From Acinetobacter lwoffii (lineage in GTDB: Bacteria; Pseudomonadota; Gammaproteobacteria; Pseudomonadales; Moraxellaceae), in NCBI GenBank assembly GCA_013530545.1, contig SPVA01000114.1, positions 1 to 44,803 of the forward strand: a DNA stretch of 44,803 nucleotides. Reading direction: 5' to 3'. Every line of letters starts with the position of its first letter. The stretch's first letter is position 1. Shown one piece after another: positions 9,100-16,960 of this stretch. A program made the position numbers and the translations under genes. The notes beneath the pieces were generated by a model. It saw nothing but the letters and a program-made list of their open reading frames with translations. It did not search any database and was not told where the DNA came from.

Positions 9100-9347
9100 T
9101 TTAAGATATCCCGCTCTTCTTCAGTTTGCTTAAGCTGACTTTTAAGACGAAGGATCTCTTTCTTTGCTTCGAGTAGTTCATGTTCATCAGGGGTGTTGCG
9201 TAAAGGCTGTACGGCCTTTAGCCATTTATAAATGCTGTGCTGTGATACACCTAAACGTTCTGCCACATCAGTGACAGAATATCCACGTTCAGTAATCAAT
9301 TTAACAGCTTCTTCTTTAAATTCTGGGGTGTATCGTTGTCCACTCAT
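9096..9347 (-). CDS. IS3-family transposase OrfA (helix-turn-helix)
   Basis: The 83-residue product has an HTH_Tnp_1-type DNA-binding domain (YTPEFKEEAVKLI, then GYSVTDVAERLGVSQHSIYKW). A leucine-zipper-like tail ends at EEERDILK. It binds the element's ends. The frame stops at a TGA just after ILK, earlier than many relatives, which continue about 12 more residues. The -1 frame downstream (ending FASLPE) resembles the usual OrfA tail, so this copy may carry an indel or use recoding. Confidence 0.8.
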   Translation of the reverse strand: MSGQRYTPEFKEEAVKLITERGYSVTDVAERLGVSQHSIYKWLKAVQPLRNTPDEHELLEAKKEILRLKSQLKQTEEERDILK

Positions 9348-9464
9348 AATGTTCTCTCCTATGCAAAAAGAATAGACGAAATTTGTCTAGGAGAGTGGTG
9401 GCAGTCCAGCCTCATTTTAAAAGTGTCTACAAAATCGGTGGCTATTCAATATGTGTTTCTGTGC

Positions 9465-9700
9465 CTATCTTTTGGAGAGTTTTTTGCTGATTAGCGTATT
9501 TAGCCATGCAGAATAACCATCGTTATGAAAATCTAAAGTTTAACTGAGGTACTGAATAAAGACATACCTGACTTGAACTGGCTTGCGAAATATGCCACGG
9601 CTTTTTTTTAATATGCTCTTTTTTTAGTAACTCTTTGGAGTTCATGTTTTAGCATTGCTAATTCTGCAAGTGGATCGGCAGATCCTATGATTTTGGGCAG
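9465..9700 (-). pseudogene. decayed IS3-family transposase remnant (end of orfA, start of orfB)
   Basis: On the minus strand one frame reads LPKIIGSADPLAELAMLK, then HELQRVTKKRAY, a stop, and KKAVAYFASQ. This is the recognisable end of an IS3 OrfA (usual form: VTEERDILKKAAAYFA). The adjacent frame then reads VRYVFIQYLS and GYSAWL, resembling the start of OrfB (GYYAWL). Stops and a deletion make it inactive. It is a different IS3 subgroup from the intact element next to it. Confidence 0.6.
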
Positions 9701-10211
9701 TTGAGGGTCGTAAGTTTAATGAGTTGAATAGATTCATGAAACAGGAAAGATATTGTACCCGAATTGTAATTTTTCCCATAAATTGATGAGCCTGATCATT
9801 TTATACAAAAATAAGTACAAGAATGTACAAGTCAGCCATACACACAATCGTTTAATGTTTAAGAACATTCATAGCTCATGATTGCATGAAAATGAATGAA
9901 AGCTTTTTTATAACGGACTGGAATAGAAAAGAGAATAAGTAGGATCAAAAGCTATATTGAACAGGATGCGATTTTGCAGAAAACATTCGCTGGTATGTAT
10001 TTTTTACATTTTAAAATACTAATTTGAAACGGTTAGATTATCCGTAGATTACTTAGTCATGCAAAAAATTGTATCAAACCAGTGATGCAAAGCCACTCTT
10101 TAGATTTGGATCTTCTGAGTGTCTAGCCATGAGTGATGGCACTCAAGTTTTTATATCTTCATGGAATAAAACTAGGATTTATTCCTTAAATATCAAATCA
10201 AGGATTTTAAA
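9701..10211 (+). promoter_or_regulatory. intergenic region upstream of chnC
   Basis: No gene is visible here. A heptamer GTACAAG occurs twice, at 9815-9821 and 9825-9831, one helical turn apart, and overlaps an ATGTACA word (9823-9829) that is also found upstream of chnA and chnB. The region should contain the chnC promoter. AAGGA about 8 bases before the chnC ATG is the ribosome-binding site. Confidence 0.4.
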
Positions 10212-11114
10212 ATGAATAGCACACAAAGCAATACTCAATTTCTTTTCGATTTATATGCGAACTGGTCAAGACGGATGCAGGAAAATCCGAATATGACCAT
10301 TGAAGACTTTCGCAGTATGTTTGATGAATGGCATCAACCTACATTGGAACCGGAAGAAGTGTCTTATAAATTCGATGTTGTGGCAGGTGTAGAAGGTCTT
10401 TGGATTTATCCGAAAGATGCTGACTTATCCAAAGTCATCATTTATACCCATGGCGGTGGATTTGCGGTCGGTTCTTCGGCCAGTCACCGTAAGCTGGTGG
10501 GGCATTTGGCCAAGTATTTAGGGGTATCCGCATTTGTGGTTGATTACCGACGTTCACCAGAACATGTCTTCCCGGCACAAATTCAGGACGTGACAGCAGT
10601 ATATAAAGAACTACTCCAGCGTGGCTTTACTGCAAAAAATATGCTGACCGCAGGGGATTCTGCGGGGGGGAATCTGGCGATATCAACCGTACTCAATCTA
10701 CGAAATGAAGGGATTGAGTTGCCAGGAGCAGTGATTGCATTCTCTCCTTGGCTGGATATGGAGCACAAAGGTGAAACCCTGATCAGCAACGATGCCACTG
10801 ATGCCTTGATTACAGTGGATCTGCTTAAAGGCATGTCACAAATGTTCTTGGGTGAACATGGTGATCCGGCAAATCCATTGGCGAATCCGTTAAAAGCCAA
10901 TTATCAGGTTTTCCCACGTTTGTATATCAATGCCGGATCAGTTGAATCACTTGTAGACAATGCAACACGTCTTGCTGATATTGCAAAAAAAGAGGGTGTT
11001 GATGTGACTTTATCTGTGGTGGACAACATGCAGCACGTTTTTCCTTTCCTAGCTGGGCGTGCAAGTGAAGCTGATCAAGAATTAGCGAAAATTGCGCAGT
11101 GGTTTAAAGCATAA
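10212..11114 (+). CDS. chnC: caprolactone (6-hexanolactone) hydrolase ChnC
   Basis: The 300-residue alpha/beta hydrolase belongs to the hormone-sensitive-lipase group. The oxyanion motif is HGGG (His80-Gly83), the nucleophile is Ser150 in GDSAGG, and the catalytic His is His275 in NMQHVF. The usual acid (first residue of the DPLxD motif) reads as Glu245 in ESLVDN. In the known cyclohexanol pathway it hydrolyses epsilon-caprolactone, the product of ChnB, to 6-hydroxyhexanoate in the cytoplasm. It is followed by chnD 90 bases downstream on the same strand. Assignment as ChnC rests on family, length and the surrounding chn genes. Confidence 0.9.
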   Translation: MNSTQSNTQFLFDLYANWSRRMQENPNMTIEDFRSMFDEWHQPTLEPEEVSYKFDVVAGVEGLWIYPKDADLSKVIIYTHGGGFAVGSSASHRKLVGHLAKYLGVSAFVVDYRRSPEHVFPAQIQDVTAVYKELLQRGFTAKNMLTAGDSAGGNLAISTVLNLRNEGIELPGAVIAFSPWLDMEHKGETLISNDATDALITVDLLKGMSQMFLGEHGDPANPLANPLKANYQVFPRLYINAGSVESLVDNATRLADIAKKEGVDVTLSVVDNMQHVFPFLAGRASEADQELAKIAQWFKA

Positions 11115-11204
11115 ATCAGTGCCCACACGGCGTATAAAACTTAGTGAATAAAAGACTTTGTTCACTACAAGGCCGTCTATTTTATTGTTTCAAAGGAGAG
11201 ATTC

Positions 11205-12263
11205 ATGCACTGTTACTGCGTGACGCATCATGGACAACCACTCGAAGACGTTGAGAAAGAAATTCCGCAACCGAAAGGTACTGAAGTTTTACTCCATGTA
11301 AAAGCCGCAGGTCTATGCCATACGGATTTACACTTATGGGAAGGTTATTATGATCTAGGTGGGGGCAAGCGTTTATCCCTTGCAGATCGTGGGCTGAAGC
11401 CACCCTTAACCTTAAGTCATGAAATTACAGGTCAGGTGGTTGCTGTCGGTCCAGATGCGGAATCAGTCAAGGTCGGCATGGTCAGCTTGGTTCATCCATG
11501 GATTGGTTGCGGTGAATGCAACTACTGTAAACGTGGCGAAGAAAACCTGTGTGCCAAACCGCAACAGTTAGGCATCGCCAAGCCGGGTGGTTTTGCCGAA
11601 TATATCATCGTGCCGCATCCACGATATCTGGTGGATATTGCAGGTCTGGATCTGGCTGAAGCTGCACCTTTGGCATGTGCAGGCGTGACAACATACAGTG
11701 CACTGAAAAAATTCGGTGATTTGATTCAAAGCGAGCCGGTGGTGATCATTGGTGCCGGTGGTTTAGGGCTGATGGCACTCGAGTTGCTCAAAGCTATGCA
11801 AGCCAAAGGCGCAATCGTAGTTGATATTGATGACAGCAAACTGGAAGCAGCACGTGCTGCCGGTGCATTATCGGTCATCAATAGCCGAAGTGAGGATGCT
11901 GCTCAACAGCTGATTCAGGCAACTGACGGTGGTGCACGTCTGATCCTTGATCTGGTTGGCAGTAATCCAACATTGAGCCTTGCCTTGGCGAGTGCTGCAC
12001 GTGGTGGGCATATTGTGATCTGCGGATTGATGGGGGGAGAAATTAAGCTTTCCATTCCGGTGATTCCAATGAGACCACTCACAATCCAGGGCAGTTATGT
12101 AGGGACGGTAGAGGAATTAAGAGAGCTGGTGGAGCTGGTGAAAGAAACCCACATGTCAGCCATTCCCGTGAAAAAACTGCCAATTTCGCAGATCAATTCC
12201 GCATTTGGAGACTTGAAAGATGGCAACGTCATCGGGCGTATTGTGCTTATGCACGAAAACTGA
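11205..12263 (+). CDS. chnD: 6-hydroxyhexanoate dehydrogenase ChnD (zinc alcohol dehydrogenase)
   Basis: The 352-residue medium-chain dehydrogenase has catalytic zinc ligands Cys38, His72 (with Glu73) and Cys158, and a structural zinc site of four cysteines (Cys102, 105, 108 and 116 in GCGECNYCKRGEENLC). The NAD-binding motif GAGGLG is at about 183-188, and the following VVDIDD has the acidic residue expected for NAD rather than NADP. It oxidises 6-hydroxyhexanoate to 6-oxohexanoate. AAGGAGAG lies close before the ATG. The gene is co-oriented with chnC and the porin-like gene and is probably co-transcribed with chnC. Confidence 0.9.
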   Translation: MHCYCVTHHGQPLEDVEKEIPQPKGTEVLLHVKAAGLCHTDLHLWEGYYDLGGGKRLSLADRGLKPPLTLSHEITGQVVAVGPDAESVKVGMVSLVHPWIGCGECNYCKRGEENLCAKPQQLGIAKPGGFAEYIIVPHPRYLVDIAGLDLAEAAPLACAGVTTYSALKKFGDLIQSEPVVIIGAGGLGLMALELLKAMQAKGAIVVDIDDSKLEAARAAGALSVINSRSEDAAQQLIQATDGGARLILDLVGSNPTLSLALASAARGGHIVICGLMGGEIKLSIPVIPMRPLTIQGSYVGTVEELRELVELVKETHMSAIPVKKLPISQINSAFGDLKDGNVIGRIVLMHEN

Positions 12264-12312
12264 TCACCCAACGTTTTTCCATATTTAATACCCAAATCAA
12301 AATCAAGAAATT

Positions 12313-12368
12313 GCGCAAAGACCTGAGTGGTCTTTGTGCTAGGAAGACTCATTTTAAAAAAATGAGTC
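12313..12368 (+). promoter_or_regulatory. two consecutive hairpins between chnD and the porin-like gene
   Basis: The first hairpin pairs 12313-12323 with 12329-12339 (11 pairs including one wobble, loop TGAGT). The second pairs GACTCATTTT at 12346-12355 with 12359-12368 (10 pairs, loop AAA). Neither is followed by a clear T-run, so they are more likely RNA-stability or attenuation elements than simple terminators. They end just before the ribosome-binding site of the next gene. Confidence 0.55.
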
Positions 12369-12388
12369 AAAACAACGGAGAGTTAAAA

Positions 12389-13261
12389 ATGAAACAAATG
12401 AAAAACTATTTCTATCATCGTTCAAATCAAAAAATAGCTGCTTTGGTCTTTGCTTTAACTGCCGCTTTGGACCTGCAAGCCGCAGGGGTGAGTTCTGATG
12501 CCGGGGATTATCAAGCACTTCCAGGGGGAACCAACTTAGCGGTTGCCTATTACCAGCATACGGAAGCGGATAAGGCGTATGCAAATGGTGATAAAGTCGC
12601 TGATGATCTCGATTTAAGCATTGATTTGGGAATATTGCGTTACGTTCGTTTTATTGAAGTAGGGGATTGGATTGTAGATCCTCAATTCCTCTTGCCTTTT
12701 GCCAAGCAAAAGATGAATGGCGCTGATGATATCTCGGGTGTCGGTGATTTAATTGTGGGTGGTATCGCCTGGCCATTGCATGATGCTGAAAAAGGGCGCT
12801 ATTTTGGTTTCGGTGGTTTTTTGACCGTACCTACCGGCAGTAATGAAACGAAGGGTTTTGCCATCAGTAATGATCGCTATCAATATAATGTTCAGGCCGG
12901 TTATTACCATGCTTTAACTGATAAATTTGCGCTTGAGGGGGTGGGGCAGTTTGAACTTTATAGCGAGCAAAAATATACCAACATTGAGAAAGAGGTTTTT
13001 TTCCAGACAGATTTCTCCGCACTCTATAAAGTGACCGATAAATCCAATTTGGCTGTCACCTGGAGACATACCGATGGCGGTAAAGAAAAGGTGAATGGTG
13101 TCACTGAACGTGGCAGTGATAGAAAAGATACCTTTGTCGTTTCTGCTTCTACCAATATCAAGCCGAATCTGCAGCTATTATTACAATGGCGACAAGATGT
13201 GAATGTTGAAAATGGCTTGGAAATTTCTGGACTTCAGTCACGTTTACTGTATGCCTTCTAA
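12389..13261 (+). CDS. outer-membrane channel of the phenol-degradation (MetA/SphA-like) type
   Basis: The 290-residue protein has a signal peptide (basic start, hydrophobic IAALVFALTAAL, cleavage after LQA or QAA). It is followed by amphipathic beta-strand-like repeats and ends in a terminal aromatic residue (LLYAF), the usual outer-membrane barrel signature. I chose ATG 12389 because CGGAGAG lies just upstream and a signal peptide follows at once; the open frame extends upstream to 12311 without a better start. Proteins of this family accompany catabolic clusters for phenols and other hydrophobic compounds. Here it probably lets cyclohexanol, cyclohexanone or a related compound cross the outer membrane. 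The substrate is inferred only from context. Confidence 0.7.
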   Translation: MKQMKNYFYHRSNQKIAALVFALTAALDLQAAGVSSDAGDYQALPGGTNLAVAYYQHTEADKAYANGDKVADDLDLSIDLGILRYVRFIEVGDWIVDPQFLLPFAKQKMNGADDISGVGDLIVGGIAWPLHDAEKGRYFGFGGFLTVPTGSNETKGFAISNDRYQYNVQAGYYHALTDKFALEGVGQFELYSEQKYTNIEKEVFFQTDFSALYKVTDKSNLAVTWRHTDGGKEKVNGVTERGSDRKDTFVVSASTNIKPNLQLLLQWRQDVNVENGLEISGLQSRLLYAF

Positions 13262-13722
13262 ATCGATCATGTTGAACAGGCTGTATAGAATTTTGCAATT
13301 CAATATCCAGCTTGGTCATCAATATAGAAAATATGTACAGTGAGTTTAAAAACTATTCATGCTGATTTTGTTGTGAATGCAAAAACTATTTTTATGCGAT
13401 GAAGGGGAAAGAAAATAAGGAAATTGTAAGGAGTTCAAAAAGTTGCAGTTATCGTTGGTGGTTTGTCTAGGAAACATACAGCACAGCGCTTGGCAAAAGA
13501 TGCTTTCATGGCATTCTATTTGTTTGGATCCTGGGAATTCCCCATAGATTAGCACTTTTGTTTATATAACTTGGAAATACAGAATTTAGGAATGAAAACC
13601 GTCTACAGGGTGAATCGCAAGCCTGATATCAGACGGGTTGTCGCTTGGCAGACGAGTCATCTACCGGATCTGGTTTCTTGAATCTTAAAATATGAAACAA
13701 GCTTTGATGCTTAAAATTTGAA
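13262..13722 (+). promoter_or_regulatory. intergenic region upstream of chnA, with a possible gene relic
   Basis: This 461-base stretch should hold the chnA promoter. ATGTACA occurs at 13333-13339. At about 13432-13549 a short frame reads QKVAVIVGGLSRKHTAQRLA and stops soon after; this resembles the N-terminus of NADPH-dependent FMN reductases and may be a fragment of a lost gene. Nothing else is recognised. Confidence 0.35.
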
Positions 13723-14478
13723 ATGGAAAAAATTATGTCAAATAAATTCAACAATAAAGTCGCTTTAATTACTGGCGCTGGTTCAGGTATTGGTAAAAGC
13801 ACCGCACTGCTTTTGGCTCAACAGGGTGTAAGTGTAGTGGTTTCAGATATTAACCTGGAAGCAGCACAGAAAGTTGTGGACGAAATTGTCGCTTTAGGCG
13901 GGAAAGCGGCTGCGAATAAGGCCAATACTGCTGAGCCTGAAGACATGAAAGCTGCAGTCGAGTTTGCGGTCAGCACTTTTGGTGCACTGCATTTGGCCTT
14001 CAATAATGCGGGAATTCTGGGTGAAGTTAACTCCACCGAAGAATTGAGCATTGAAGGATGGCGTCGTGTGATTGATGTGAACTTGAATGCGGTTTTCTAC
14101 AGCATGCATTATGAAGTTCCTGCAATCTTGGCCGCAGGGGGCGGAGCGATTGTCAATACCGCTTCTATTGCAGGCTTGATCGGGATTCAAAATATTTCAG
14201 GCTATGTCGCTGCAAAACATGGCGTAACGGGTCTAACGAAAGCGGCGGCATTGGAATATGCAGATAAAGGGATTCGCATTAATTCAGTACATCCTGGCTA
14301 TATCAAAACGCCTTTGATTGCAGAATTTGAAGAAGCAGAAATGGTAAAACTACATCCGATTGGTCGTTTGGGACAGCCGGAAGAAGTTGCTCAGGTTGTT
14401 GCCTTCCTACTTTCTGATGATGCTTCATTTGTGACCGGTAGTCAGTATGTGGTCGATGGTGCATATACCTCGAAATAA
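13723..14478 (+). CDS. chnA: cyclohexanol dehydrogenase ChnA (short-chain dehydrogenase)
   Basis: The 251-residue classical SDR has the cofactor motif TGAGSGIG (18-25), NNAG (94-97) and Asn120. The catalytic residues Ser148, Tyr161 and Lys165 are in YVAAK. It oxidises cyclohexanol to cyclohexanone, the first step of the pathway. Asp42 after the second beta strand (VVVSDI) fits NAD preference. An alternative start four codons on (13735, MSNKF) is possible; neither has a strong ribosome-binding site. It is separated from chnB-chnE-chnR by two insertion elements and is followed by a good terminator. Confidence 0.9.
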   Translation: MEKIMSNKFNNKVALITGAGSGIGKSTALLLAQQGVSVVVSDINLEAAQKVVDEIVALGGKAAANKANTAEPEDMKAAVEFAVSTFGALHLAFNNAGILGEVNSTEELSIEGWRRVIDVNLNAVFYSMHYEVPAILAAGGGAIVNTASIAGLIGIQNISGYVAAKHGVTGLTKAAALEYADKGIRINSVHPGYIKTPLIAEFEEAEMVKLHPIGRLGQPEEVAQVVAFLLSDDASFVTGSQYVVDGAYTSK

Positions 14479-14511
14479 AAAATGAGTAGAAGATACCCCC
14501 ATATAAAGAGG

Positions 14512-14540
14512 AAAGAGGGGTGATACCCTCTTTTCTTTTA
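14512..14540 (+). terminator. rho-independent terminator after chnA
   Basis: AAAGAGGG (14512-14519) pairs with CCCTCTTT (14526-14533) around a 6-base loop and runs into TTTTCTTTT. It ends the chnA transcript before the IS110 element. Confidence 0.8.
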
Positions 14541-14710
14541 TCTATTGTTGTAAGGGAAAATTTTTCTTTGCTGCGAATCTGCCTGAGAAGAAGTAATATC
14601 TTCTTATGTGTACTAGCTTGTATCTTACCATTCATAGTGATTAGCTATCACTATATTGCAAATTGCAGAGTTTCGTGTACTAGCAAAACATAAAGTTTGA
14701 GTTTGAGATA

Positions 14711-14838
14711 AAACCTGTAATTTGCCCTAACCACTTGCACAACTCTGGACGGTAACTAAGCACTTTGATGCTGCATTCACAAGAAAAGACGGTGGTTATG
14801 CTAAAACAATAATTGGATAAATAAAGCAGGTAAAGATT
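14711..14838 (+). ncRNA. candidate bridge-RNA region of the IS110 element
   Basis: IS110-family elements encode a structured guide (bridge) RNA in their non-coding end. This 128-base stretch between the inverted repeat and the transposase gene is the larger non-coding part. It contains TAACCAC (14728-14734), which pairs with GTGGTTA (14792-14798) to close a large loop. The assignment rests on position and this one pairing only. Confidence 0.35.
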
Positions 14839-15813
14839 ATGTTTTATCTTGGTATTGATGTTGCTAAAGCTAAAATTGATTGCTGTTTAATTTTAGAAAA
14901 TTCTGCAAATAAAAAGAAAACCAAAACTTTTTCAAATACACCAAAAGGTTTTGAGCAACTTCAAACCTGGCTAAAGCAGCATGCTGCAACTTCTACGCAG
15001 ACCATTATTTTAATGGAAGCAACATCTATTTATCATGAACTCTTGGTTAAATATTTATTTGATGCGGGCTATCAAGTCTGTGTAACCAATCCTGCCAGAG
15101 CTCGATATTTTGCTCAGAGTATGTCTAAGCTGAATAAAACAGACAAGGTGGATAGTGAGGTCCTAGCTCGATTTGCGATGACTGCCGATCTACATTTTTG
15201 GCAACCTTTACCTAAACATATTCAATTGCTGAATGCTTTGCTGGATAGAAGAGCTATTCTTTGTGAAGATTTACAACGTGAAAAGAATCGTTTGGAAAAA
15301 GCAGAGTCGACCTTCACGATGGAACCTGTACTTCAGTCTATCCACAAGAGTATTGAACAGTTAAACAAACACATTCAGGGTATCGACCAGCAAATTGATG
15401 ATCACATTAATCAGAATCCTGATTTAAAAAATGATAAAGAACTGCTCAGCAGTATTCCAGCCATTGCAGATCGAACCAGTTTATTAATGCTCAGTTTCTT
15501 GCGCAGCCATACTTTTGAAAGGGCTAGTCAAGCGGCTGCCTTTGTCGGTTTGGTCCCCATTCAAAAGCAATCGGGTAGTTCCATTCATGGCAGAAGCCGT
15601 CTATCCAAAGCGGGCTCTTCCAAAATACGTGCTGGTTTATATATGGCAGCCATTGTCGCAACTCGGCATAACCCTCACATCAGGGCAATGAATGAACGTT
15701 TATTGGCGAATGGTAAAACCAAGATGATAGCGATTGGAGCCGCGATGAGGAAGTTGATTCATCTTTGTTATGGTGTGCTCAAACACCAACAGCCTTATCA
15801 AGCAGATTATTGA
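14839..15813 (+). CDS. IS110-family transposase (DEDD recombinase)
   Basis: The 324-residue product has an N-terminal RuvC-like DEDD domain: Asp in LGIDVAKAKID, Glu in LMEATSIY, and the Asp pair around KTDKVDSEVLARF. A central coiled region follows, then the C-terminal Transposase_20 domain (LLSSIPAIADRTSLL, AAFVGLVPIQKQSGS, and a serine in RLSKAGSSKIRAGLYMAA). The length is in the usual range, so the protein is probably intact. A weak AGCAGG lies upstream of the ATG. The element has inserted between chnA and the dead IS481 copy. Confidence 0.85.
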   Translation: MFYLGIDVAKAKIDCCLILENSANKKKTKTFSNTPKGFEQLQTWLKQHAATSTQTIILMEATSIYHELLVKYLFDAGYQVCVTNPARARYFAQSMSKLNKTDKVDSEVLARFAMTADLHFWQPLPKHIQLLNALLDRRAILCEDLQREKNRLEKAESTFTMEPVLQSIHKSIEQLNKHIQGIDQQIDDHINQNPDLKNDKELLSSIPAIADRTSLLMLSFLRSHTFERASQAAAFVGLVPIQKQSGSSIHGRSRLSKAGSSKIRAGLYMAAIVATRHNPHIRAMNERLLANGKTKMIAIGAAMRKLIHLCYGVLKHQQPYQADY

Positions 15814-15901
15814 GCATGAATTCTCAATCATTTACTTGACGTTTCAGACGGTATCTCAAACCTGATCTGATAGTTACCGATATTTGCTTAAGACTGTCAG
15901 G

Positions 15902-16894
15902 TTAAATTTGAACTAAATTCTTTTCAGCCCAAATACGTTTTCCATCAAGTAATGTTGCAATCTTGCGCAGCAATGCTGCTCATCTGCCATTACACACCTT
16001 ACCCTGATGGGTTCGTTCAGTATTATAGAATTTCAGCCAACCGTCTAGATCAAGCTGTAACTCTTCTAATGAGCTATAGAGTTTCTTTCGAAAAGTAATC
16101 TGATAAAACTCCTGCAAGATCGTCTTATGGAAGCGCTCACAGATCCCATTTGTTTGTGGTGATGCTGCTTTAGTTTTAGTGTGATCAATATCATTCAGAG
16201 CCAAATAAAGCTCATAATCGTGATGTTCAACTTTACCGCAATATTCGGTGCCTCTGTCGGTCAAAATGCGAAGCATTGGCAATCCTTGTGACTCATAGAA
16301 TGGTAACACGCGGTCATTCAATAAATCTGCGGCTGTGATTGGTGTCTTGGTTGTGTACAGCTTGCAGTGAACCACTTTGCTATAAGTATCAATAAAAGTT
16401 TGCTGATAAATATGCCCAACACCTTTTAGATTTCCGACATAAAAAGTATCTTGTGCTCCAAGGTAACCTGGATGATGTGTTTCAATTTCACCACAAGCAA
16501 CATCATCTTCATGTTTACGTTCTAATGCGGCAATCTGCTGATCATTCAACTGAATGCCTTCTTGAGCAACTTTAATTTCAAGTGCCTTTAATCGCTTTTT
16601 GAAATTCTCAAGATTGTGTCTAAGCCAGATAGAGCGCACACCGCTGCCAGATACGAAGATGCCAATCTGACGTAGCTCATTACTGGTCCGATGCTGACCA
16701 TAAGCTGGATATTGGATTGCAAAATCAACAACAGCTTATTCAGTTTGCTCATCCACTCGGTTTTTTAAATTTGGAGTTCTGCGACTCTGGTTGATGAGTG
16801 CATCCATATTGCCTGTACTGGCAAGTTCTTGATAGCGATAGAAAGTATATCTTGATACTCACATGACATTTGTTATTTTGCATAAATAATGCAT
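15902..16894 (-). pseudogene. IS481-family transposase, inactivated by three in-frame stops
   Basis: The minus strand gives one continuous frame with recognisable IS481 transposase sequence interrupted only by nonsense codons. From 16894 it has a short start and a stop, then VSRYTFYRYQELASTGN, a stop after RVDEQTE, then AVVDFAIQYPAYGQ. The integrase core 15980-16639 contains DTFYVGN, ILTDRGTEYCG and TNGICERFHKTILQEF. A third stop follows VCNGR, and the tail ends LLDGKRIWAEKNLVQI. The core domain is intact but cannot be made as a full protein. The absence of frameshifts suggests fairly recent decay. A few extra codons after the third stop disturb the C-terminus. Confidence 0.8.
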
Positions 16895-16960
16895 GTAAGT
16901 CCACACTGGTTTTCAGTGGATGCTTTATTGAAAATCAGGTTCTTGCGTGGCTCTTAGTAC

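Larger units (their letters stand above)
8165..9409 (-). mobile_element. IS3-family insertion sequence
   Basis: The element is about 1.24 kb and carries orfA and orfB on the minus strand. Its ends are imperfect inverted repeats: CTGGACTGC at 8165-8173 and the reverse complement GCAGTCCAG at 9401-9409. Further inward, TCCTAGACA is matched at both ends. No short target duplication is visible, and the duplicated left end suggests a complex insertion history. The element sits between the defence operon and the cyclohexanol cluster. Confidence 0.8.
14701..15861 (+). mobile_element. IS110-family insertion sequence
   Basis: The element carries a DEDD-type transposase gene and a short inverted repeat, GTTTGAGATA at 14701-14710 and TATCTCAAAC at 15852-15861. 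The true ends may lie a few bases outside these, as this family has no standard terminal repeats or target duplication. About 130 non-coding bases precede the gene and about 50 follow it. Confidence 0.65.
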
